Of a DNA stretch of 64,000 bases, positions 59,524-64,000 are shown in pieces; positions within the stretch are counted from its first letter, which is position 1; the number at the start of each line of letters is the position of its first letter. Source of the DNA: Granulicella sp. dw_53 (GTDB taxonomy: Bacteria > Acidobacteriota > Terriglobia > Terriglobales > Acidobacteriaceae); assembly GCF_018449545.1 (NCBI RefSeq), contig NZ_JAAVUR010000008.1, forward strand, positions 264,475-328,474. Direction: 5' to 3'. Under the pieces are notes generated by a model, which was not told the origin of the DNA, ran no database searches, and was given only the letters and a program-made list of their open reading frames with translations. The translations under genes were made by a program, and so were the position numbers.

Positions 59524-59729
59524 AAGTTGTGTGTAGCGAAGGGACCCAGAGCAAGGACCCAGCACATGTCCGATAACGGAACGATGTGATGTGCCTAGAG
59601 TGACACTGGGGAACTTGCAAGTCAAGGGGGAAACCCGTTGATTATTAGCGAAAGACCTAAAAAAACCGACACGGAACCAAGATGGTAACTTGTATTTGCG
59701 TTGGGAATAGGACATAGCGAGGAGCTTTG

Positions 59730-60326
59730 ATGGAAGCAGCGTTTGGCAAGGCCGAGGCTCGGAGGTTATTGGAGGAGTGGACGAAGGGAGAGAGCCTTCG
59801 GAAGCATGGGCTTGCAGTGTCGGTCTGTGTGGAGGCTTATGGGAGATTGGAGGCGGCTCGATTAGGGCTGCTGGACGTCGAGGCTGAGGAGTTGGTGGAG
59901 AGATATGCGTCTGCGGGGATGTTGCATGACATGGATTATGAGCGGCATCCGTCGTTAGAGGAGCATCCGTTTGTGGGAGTGGCTGCGCTGCGGGAGTTGG
60001 GTTGGCCTGAGGAGGTATTGCGGGCGATTCTGGCGCATGCGGATTACTCGGGAGTTGCGAGGGAGAGTCATCTGGAGAAGGTGGTGTTTGCTTGCGACGA
60101 GCTGGCTGGGTTTCTGACGGCTTGTGCGCTGGTGAAGCCTTCGCGGTTGATCGCTGAGGTCGAAGTTGCGGGAGTGAAGAAGAAGATGAAGGACAAGGCC
60201 TTTGCGCGGGCGGTGAAGCGGGAGGATATCACGCTGGGAGCGGAGCTTCTGGGGTTGAGTGTGGAGGAGCATGTGGGGAACTGTCTGGCAGCGATGCAGG
60301 CTCGAGCGGCTGAGTTAGGGCTTTAG
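59730..60326 (+). CDS. HD-domain phosphohydrolase
   Basis: ATG 59730 with GAGGAG upstream gives 198 residues. The HD-type metal site includes HDMDYERHPSLEEHPFVG, AILAHADYSG and a later Asp in VVFACDELAGFL. This is the arrangement of predicted HD phosphohydrolases of the HDIG-like group that act on nucleotides or similar phosphates. It is transcribed alone, and its last 4 bases overlap the convergent small membrane-protein gene. The substrate is not predictable. Confidence 0.85.
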   Translation: MEAAFGKAEARRLLEEWTKGESLRKHGLAVSVCVEAYGRLEAARLGLLDVEAEELVERYASAGMLHDMDYERHPSLEEHPFVGVAALRELGWPEEVLRAILAHADYSGVARESHLEKVVFACDELAGFLTACALVKPSRLIAEVEVAGVKKKMKDKAFARAVKREDITLGAELLGLSVEEHVGNCLAAMQARAAELGL

Positions 60327-60691
60327 TTGCAACCGCGCAGAGTTGCGAGATAAAGAACGGAGAGAAGGATGGAGCCGGCGACTGCTATGGCGAAGAGTGG
60401 AGTTCGTGTGGCCGGGGAGTTGGTGGATTTGTTGTTTTGCTGGGGAGCGAGGGGGTTGTAGGAGATGGGGAAGAGGGCGCCTTGTTCCAGGTAGGTGGGT
60501 GAGGTGAACTGGTCGGTGTAGGTCTTGGCGTGGGCGTAGTAGGTGAAGGTGATGAGGAAGGGGTTGGTGTTGGTGGGGATGCCCAGGGTGAGGGTGTTCA
60601 TGCGGGCGAATTGGTATTCGCAACTGGTTACGCGGGCCTCGGTTTCGAGCCACGGTCGTCTGGGTGCTGTGGTGGCGGGCTGCGGGCTCAT
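60323..60691 (-). CDS. Small membrane protein of unknown function
   Basis: This 122-residue product begins at ATG 60691, overlapping the pncA stop by 4 bases (ATGA), which supports translation. An N-terminal soluble part with many Thr/Tyr (ITFTYYAHAKTYTDQFTS) resembles the extracytoplasmic beta part of DUF3592-like proteins. One C-terminal helix (LFAIAVAGSILLSVLYLATL) ends two residues before a Cys-Asn end. The overlapping frame 60315-60653 on the same strand is Arg/His/Pro-rich and was judged a shadow. Function is unknown. Confidence 0.65.
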   Translation of the reverse strand: MSPQPATTAPRRPWLETEARVTSCEYQFARMNTLTLGIPTNTNPFLITFTYYAHAKTYTDQFTSPTYLEQGALFPISYNPLAPQQNNKSTNSPATRTPLFAIAVAGSILLSVLYLATLRGCN

Positions 60692-61323
60692 GGGGTGAGG
60701 ATCTCAGGGGATTGGATGCGGGGGACGCCGATGGCGCCGAGTTCGGCGTTGGTTTCGGTTACGGAGTTGGAGCGGTCGATGGCTCGGGTGGCGTCTTCGA
60801 TGACCACGGTTCCGAAGCCGAGGTGTTTGCCGTCGATGGCGGAGAAGCGGACGCAGAAGTCGTAGGCGAGGCCGCAGAGGAATAGGCGAGAGAGGCCTCG
60901 TTCGCGGAGGTATCCGGCGAGGCCGGTAGGTGTGAGGTGGTCGTTTTCGAGGAAGGCGGAGTAGGAGTCGATGTGGGGGTGGAAGCCTTTGCGGAGGATG
61001 AGCTCTGCGTTGGGGGTGTCGAGGCCGGGATGGAAGGAGGCTCCGTGGGAGTGCTGGAGGCAGTGGTCGGGCCAGAGGGTTTGGGGGCCGTAGGGTGCGT
61101 CGATCTCTTCGTAGGGGTGGGTGCCGGGGTGAGTGGTAGCGAAGGAGATGTGGCGGGAGGGGTGCCAGTCCTGGGTGAGGATAACGTGCTTGAATCTGGT
61201 GGCCAGCGCGTTGACGACGGGGACGATGGCGTCTCCTCCGGGGACCTCGAGGGCTCCGGAGGCGCAGAAGTCGTTTTGGAGATCGATGATGAGTAGGACG
61301 TCGTTGGGCTCTACGGTGATCAT
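60688..61323 (-). CDS. pncA: Nicotinamidase
   Basis: This 211-residue isochorismatase-fold enzyme hydrolyses nicotinamide to nicotinate for NAD salvage. The catalytic triad is visible: Asp in DVLLIIDLQNDFCASGAL, Lys in AELILRKGFHPHIDSYSAF, and Cys in LFLCGLAYDFCVRFSA. The metal ligands are in TQDWHPSRHISF. Its length fits PncA. The leader region shares a promoter/hairpin cassette with hsp70, and a GGGTACCC palindrome lies just upstream of the ATG. It is followed, with a 4-base overlap, by a small membrane protein gene. Confidence 0.93.
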   Translation of the reverse strand: MITVEPNDVLLIIDLQNDFCASGALEVPGGDAIVPVVNALATRFKHVILTQDWHPSRHISFATTHPGTHPYEEIDAPYGPQTLWPDHCLQHSHGASFHPGLDTPNAELILRKGFHPHIDSYSAFLENDHLTPTGLAGYLRERGLSRLFLCGLAYDFCVRFSAIDGKHLGFGTVVIEDATRAIDRSNSVTETNAELGAIGVPRIQSPEILTP

Positions 61324-61452
61324 GGATTCTCCTGGGGGTACCCCCCTTGCCTGGGCGTAAGCCGTTTGGTTGCATTCGTTTAGCGTTCAACTTGCTCAAT
61401 AAGTAGGTGCAGCGAAAGGGGTTGCGTCCAAATTGGTGCAGTGCAATGAGTT

Positions 61453-61626
61453 AGGCCCGGCTGGATGGCCGGGCCTGCTTCTTTTCATCTGATAGTTCTA
61501 TTTTATCGGATTGGTGGAAACTGTTGTGCCACTTTTATTTCTTTTGTTTTGTGTTGTTTGAGGGGTTTTGGGGCTTGACATGTGATTTTGCTGGTGTTTT
61601 TTGGGGGAGGACAAACAACGGCGATC
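61453..61626 (-). promoter_or_regulatory. Promoter-leader cassette upstream of pncA (copy B)
   Basis: On the minus strand the order is AACGGC block, CATGTCAAGCCCC (near 61580), GTGGCAC near 61526, ATCCGATAAAATAGAACTAT (TAAAAT as likely -10) and a hairpin, AGGCCCGGC (61453-61461)/GCCGGGCCT (61468-61476). The pncA start follows after about 130 nt. Each block has a match in copy A upstream of hsp70, in the same order and with similar spacing. TTGCTCAATA also recurs on the gene side of both hairpins. Confidence 0.55.
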
Positions 61627-61871
61627 TTTTGTCGTTTCGGCTTCGCCTTCACTCCGGCCTTCGGCTGAGCGGTGACGCCTTCGGCCTGGCTTTCTTTCTT
61701 TTGGTAGGCGTGAACGCCTACCACTTCGTTCCTTGAGCGGTTATGGGGATGTGCTGGGATGGGGTTGAGGTTCCCCCAACCATCGGGCGATCGGGCGCCC
61801 TCAGGATGGGGCACCTGGAGGCCGTGCTGGGTTGAGGAGAGCTCGAACAAGCAACGGCAAGTGCAACCGCG

Positions 61872-61928
61872 GGTCCTTCGACTGCGTAACTCGCGATGAA
61901 GCTGCGAGTTACTCCGCTCAGGATGACA
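61872..61928. repeat. Long imperfect palindrome (CCTTCGACT...CTCAGGATGA type)
   Basis: GTAACTCGC at 61886-61894 and GCGAGTTAC at 61904-61912 are exact inverse arms. They are flanked by TCCTTCGACTGC on the left and CTCCGCTCAGGATGAC on the right. The outer pieces resemble a palindromic repeat seen in many unrelated bacterial genomes. There is one copy in this window. Confidence 0.7.
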
Positions 61929-62019
61929 AATTTGCGGGGGAGTGGATGTTTGTGGGGCGTTGATGATGCGTTGTGGGTTGGTGGCTTCTTGAGCGGTTGA
62001 GCTTGGCGAAGGAAGGCGG

Positions 62020-62077
62020 TCGTGCTTTGCACGATACCCCACCCTATCCGACGATGAGACTGTCGGAAAGGGTGGGG
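62020..62077 (+). repeat. REP-like double hairpin, copy 4
   Basis: TCGTGC-TTT-GCACGA at 62020-62034 is followed by a long hairpin from CCCCACCCTATCCGACG (62037) to TCGGAAAGGGTGGGG (62077). It has the same orientation and layout as copies 2 and 3, 14 kb from the RAYT at 47157. Confidence 0.9.
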
Positions 62078-62125
62078 CACCCGCTTTTGTGCTGCTCCGT
62101 TTTGGGCTGGGGAGAGGTTTTCGAT

Positions 62126-62163
62126 CCCACCCTTCGCGAGAGACAGAGGCGCGAAGGATGGGG
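62126..62163. repeat. REP variant without the short hairpin
   Basis: CCCACCCTTCGCG at 62126-62138 pairs with CGCGAAGGATGGGG at 62150-62163, followed by the CACCCGG end shared with the other REPs. The TCGTGC hairpin is absent. Confidence 0.7.
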
Positions 62164-62257
62164 CACCCGGGCGGTTTGGGTTTGGGGTAACGGGTTAAAA
62201 CAAGCAACGGCTAGAACAGGCAACGGCACACAGTGGTGGGGGAGGGAGGTGGTGGGG

Positions 62258-63370
62258 TTAGTCTTTTGGTTTGGAGGTGATTTTGCGGAGGATGAACTCC
62301 TGGGCCAGGCCGTTGACCATGCGGCCTCCGGTGGTTATCAGGGCGTTGCCGAAGACTAGTCCGGGGCCTCGGTCGTTTCTTGGGTAGTAGGCGTTGGAGA
62401 TGGAGGCTGAGAGGAGGTCGCCGCCCAGGCTGGAGTAGTTGAACTCCCACTTGCCGTTGTCGCCTTTGGTTTTGAAGGGGGCGGAGATTGCGTGGAGGGC
62501 GCGTGATTTCTTTGTGCCGGTGCCCTGGTAGAAGTAGCGCGGGTCCTGGTGGAGGATGGAGGGCAGGATGGCGCCTCCGATCATGATCTCGGAGACTCCG
62601 TTGGTGTAGGCAGCTCCGAATCGCTGGCCGTAGCCTTTTGCGCCCTGGACGTAGCCGGGGGTGTCGGCTGCCTGATCGATGCCGGCGATGAAGAGGGCCG
62701 CGCCGATGGTGACGGGATCGGTTGCTGTCTTGAGGGCTAGTTGGTATTTGAGCTTGGTGGTGAGAGGTACGAAGTGTGGGTCATAGGTGACGTAGAAGTT
62801 TGGGATGATTCCGAAGGCGCGCTGTTTTTCTTCGACACGGATTTGCTCCTGGGCTTGCTCCTGGAGGCTGACGGTGACCTCGACGTCGGCTTTGGTTGCG
62901 ACTGGCAAGGTGATCTGCGGGATGGTGTACTGCTGTCCGGAGGCGAGTACGATGTCGGGGGAGACGAATACTCCGAGGGCGGTGAAGGTGGCCGTTACCT
63001 GATAGGTTCCGGCGGGCAGGGCGGTGAAGTTAAATGCTCCGGCGCTATCGGCTGTGAGGATCTGCTGGCGGCCGGTGTTCTTTTCGCGAAGGATTACCCT
63101 GGCGCCGGGGACCAAGGCCGCGGTGGCGTCCTGGACGATGCCTGAGATGCTGGAGGTGCCTTTGGGGGCTGCCGCATCGTCGTCAGAGTTGGAGGACGAG
63201 GTGCTGGAGGATTCTGAGGAGGAGTCCCTGCCGGGTGCATCGGGGAGATTCAGGGCGACTCTCTTTAACGCCGCGCGATCCGATTGGGCGTGGACAGGGG
63301 AGATGGAGAAGAGAAACAAGGATGCAAAAAGCAACGCGCAGCCGGAGTAGTTCTTGGTAGTCGGTGTCAA
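62258..63370 (-). CDS. Secreted protein with carboxypeptidase-regulatory-like (CNA-B-type) domain
   Basis: The frame starts at TTG 63370 and opens with a signal peptide (MTPTTKNYSGCALLFASLFL, cut near HAQ). A Ser/Asp-rich stretch (residues 50-70) leads into a carboxypeptidase-regulatory-like beta domain (SSISGIVQDATAALVPGARV, DSAGAFNFTALPAGTYQVTA). The C-terminal 200 residues (IPNFYVTYDPHFVPLTTKLK, HQDPRYFYQGTGTKKSR) form a block I associate with acidobacterial outer-membrane or surface proteins, but the function is unknown. It is too short to be a full TonB-type receptor. Repeat-rich DNA lies downstream. Confidence 0.8.
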   Translation of the reverse strand: MTPTTKNYSGCALLFASLFLFSISPVHAQSDRAALKRVALNLPDAPGRDSSSESSSTSSSNSDDDAAAPKGTSSISGIVQDATAALVPGARVILREKNTGRQQILTADSAGAFNFTALPAGTYQVTATFTALGVFVSPDIVLASGQQYTIPQITLPVATKADVEVTVSLQEQAQEQIRVEEKQRAFGIIPNFYVTYDPHFVPLTTKLKYQLALKTATDPVTIGAALFIAGIDQAADTPGYVQGAKGYGQRFGAAYTNGVSEIMIGGAILPSILHQDPRYFYQGTGTKKSRALHAISAPFKTKGDNGKWEFNYSSLGGDLLSASISNAYYPRNDRGPGLVFGNALITTGGRMVNGLAQEFILRKITSKPKD

Positions 63371-63659
63371 TGAAGGAATGTCCTCGGCGTGAGCTGATGC
63401 GCAGCTTTGATTTTGTTCTACTGAGAGCGCATCGGGCGTCGCACGCTGTTTGGTTTCAACCAGGTGGTATTGCCTGGAAAGCCCTCGAGGGCTTTAGATA
63501 GACACATTGGGAAGATGAATATTCCCAGAATTCGCACTTGGTTTGGATGGCGTTTTTCATATCTTGGATTCAGTTTCAGTGGTGGGTTGGGTGCAGAATT
63601 TTGATCGTCCGTGGTAGGCTGCGGGCTCATGCATATGAGTCGATTATTGGATGGTGCGA
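63371..63659. other. Divergent intergenic region (289 bases) with perfect palindrome
   Basis: This spacer separates the minus-strand carboxypeptidase-regulatory-like gene from the plus-strand carboxylase gene. It contains CCAGG-N8-CCTGG (63460-63477) and, directly after it, the 18-bp perfect palindrome AAAGCCCTCGAGGGCTTT at 63478-63495. These could be operators or a hairpin. A 70-codon minus-strand frame (63418-63630) crosses it but has no recognisable domain, and I did not call it. Confidence 0.5.
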
Positions 63660-64000
63660 ATGGCGGATGAATTTAAGTTTGAGAGGCTGGAGTCGAAGTT
63701 GGATTTGAACTCTGCGCGGTTTGGGGCGAATCGCGAGGCGCTGCGGGTGTTGATGGAGGCGCTGCGGGCAGAGGAGGATGTGATTCGCGGCGGGGGTGGT
63801 GCGAAGGCGGCGCAGGCGCAGCGGGCCAAGGGGCGGCTTACGGTGCGGGAGAGGCTGGCGTTGTTGCTGGATGAGGGGACTGAGCTCTTGGAGCTTGGGC
63901 TTTGGGCGGCGCATGGGATGTATGGGGAGTATGGCGGGGCTCCGGGGGCGGGGGGGGGGCCGGGTGGCGGGGGGGCGGGCGGGGGGCGGGGGTGTATTGC
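63660..64000 (+). CDS. Acyl-CoA carboxylase beta (carboxyltransferase) subunit, N-terminus (3' end outside window)
   Basis: From ATG 63660 the frame reads MADEFKFERLESKLDLNSAR and continues to RAKGRLTVRERLALLLDEGT, then ELGLWAAHGMYGEYGGAPGAG. This is the start of the biotin-dependent carboxyltransferase beta subunits of the methylcrotonyl-/propionyl-CoA carboxylase type. The frame remains open to the end. After about base 63945 the DNA becomes almost pure G with scattered C, and the translation turns into a glycine string that no longer resembles the family, although GRGCI at the very end fits it again. I take these bases as unreliable sequence. Confidence 0.85.
   Translation, partial: MADEFKFERLESKLDLNSARFGANREALRVLMEALRAEEDVIRGGGGAKAAQAQRAKGRLTVRERLALLLDEGTELLELGLWAAHGMYGEYGGAPGAGGGPGGGGAGGGRGCI

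Larger units (their letters stand above)
61324..62257. other. Repeat-rich 934-base intergenic region
   Basis: No convincing gene lies here. From left to right it holds a GGGGGTACCCCCC palindrome next to pncA, the promoter/hairpin cassette (61453-61626), motifs of the AAGCAACGGC type, a CATCGGGCGATCGGGCGCC stretch with GGATGGGGCACC (about 61780), a long imperfect palindrome (61872-61928), and two REP-like elements (62020 and 62126). A 234-codon minus-strand frame across it is built from REP arms and is not a gene. It separates pncA from the carboxypeptidase-regulatory-like gene and looks like a landing zone for repeats. Confidence 0.75.

Noticed and set aside
61503..62207. 234-codon minus-strand frame upstream of pncA
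   Set aside because: Its peptide is made of translated REP arms and repeat motifs, without domain, signal or ribosome site.
63418..63630. 70-codon minus-strand frame
   Set aside because: No domain or ribosome site; the peptide crosses the perfect palindrome. Its start resembles that of the 122-residue protein at 60691, but only for about five residues. It could be real but is unsupported.

Overview
The window is GC-rich, densely packed chromosomal DNA, with an open gene running off each end. Gene content suggests a soil Acidobacteriota of the Terriglobales/Acidobacteriaceae type. The reasons are sedolisin (S53) proteins with Ig-like repeats and a TM-PRRRR-TM-GCG tail, a carboxypeptidase-regulatory-like secreted protein, paired secreted M16 proteins, a GH28 enzyme with a Tat signal, and many REP-like repeats with REP-associated (RAYT) transposases. 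This placement is inferred from gene content; no rRNA, tRNA, CRISPR array or prophage was seen.

Layout. 1-4.6 kb (minus): 5' part of glmU, an M16 peptidase pair and a T4-type lysozyme. 4.7-10.2 kb (plus): a fatty-acid beta-oxidation operon in the order fadN-fadA-fadE, with a possible FadR-like operator in its promoter. 10.3-16.5 kb: two S53-type secreted proteins, the first apparently catalytically dead and the second intact. 16.6-27.4 kb (mostly minus): ppk1, an isomerase/small membrane protein/Na+ symporter operon, ctaA, proC, a DUF885 protein and a bacilliredoxin. 27.6-37.2 kb: murB, modABC, thrC-thrB, trxA, a CorC/CNNM protein overlapping an orphan DppB-type permease, and phoU.

37.3-50.7 kb is the most unusual region. 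A single 1442-residue reading frame fuses a sodium/solute symporter, a serine beta-lactamase-like hydrolase and a NamZ (DUF1343) exo-N-acetylmuramidase. It is transcribed divergently from a BadF-type amino-sugar kinase resembling MurK. GH28, Hsp70-like and nagA genes follow, then a RAYT with duplicated REP elements and a penicillin-acylase-family hydrolase. The fusion, kinase and NagA could act in series: release MurNAc from peptidoglycan in the periplasm, import it, phosphorylate it and deacetylate GlcNAc-6-P. The etherase MurQ is not in the window.

50.8-64 kb: a Na+/H+ antiporter, a DHH-family protein, a second RAYT with its own REP pair and a 12/24-bp tandem repeat, the envelope/isoprenoid cluster uppS-cdsA-dxr-rseP, a zinc-ribbon HTH regulator, an HD-domain protein, pncA, a repeat-rich 0.9-kb spacer, a carboxypeptidase-regulatory-like protein, and the 5' end of an acyl-CoA carboxylase beta subunit. 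The last ~55 bases are abnormally G-rich and look like poor sequence at a contig end.

Dispersed repeats cluster near the two RAYT genes and upstream of hsp70 and pncA. Those two unrelated genes share a conserved promoter-plus-hairpin cassette.
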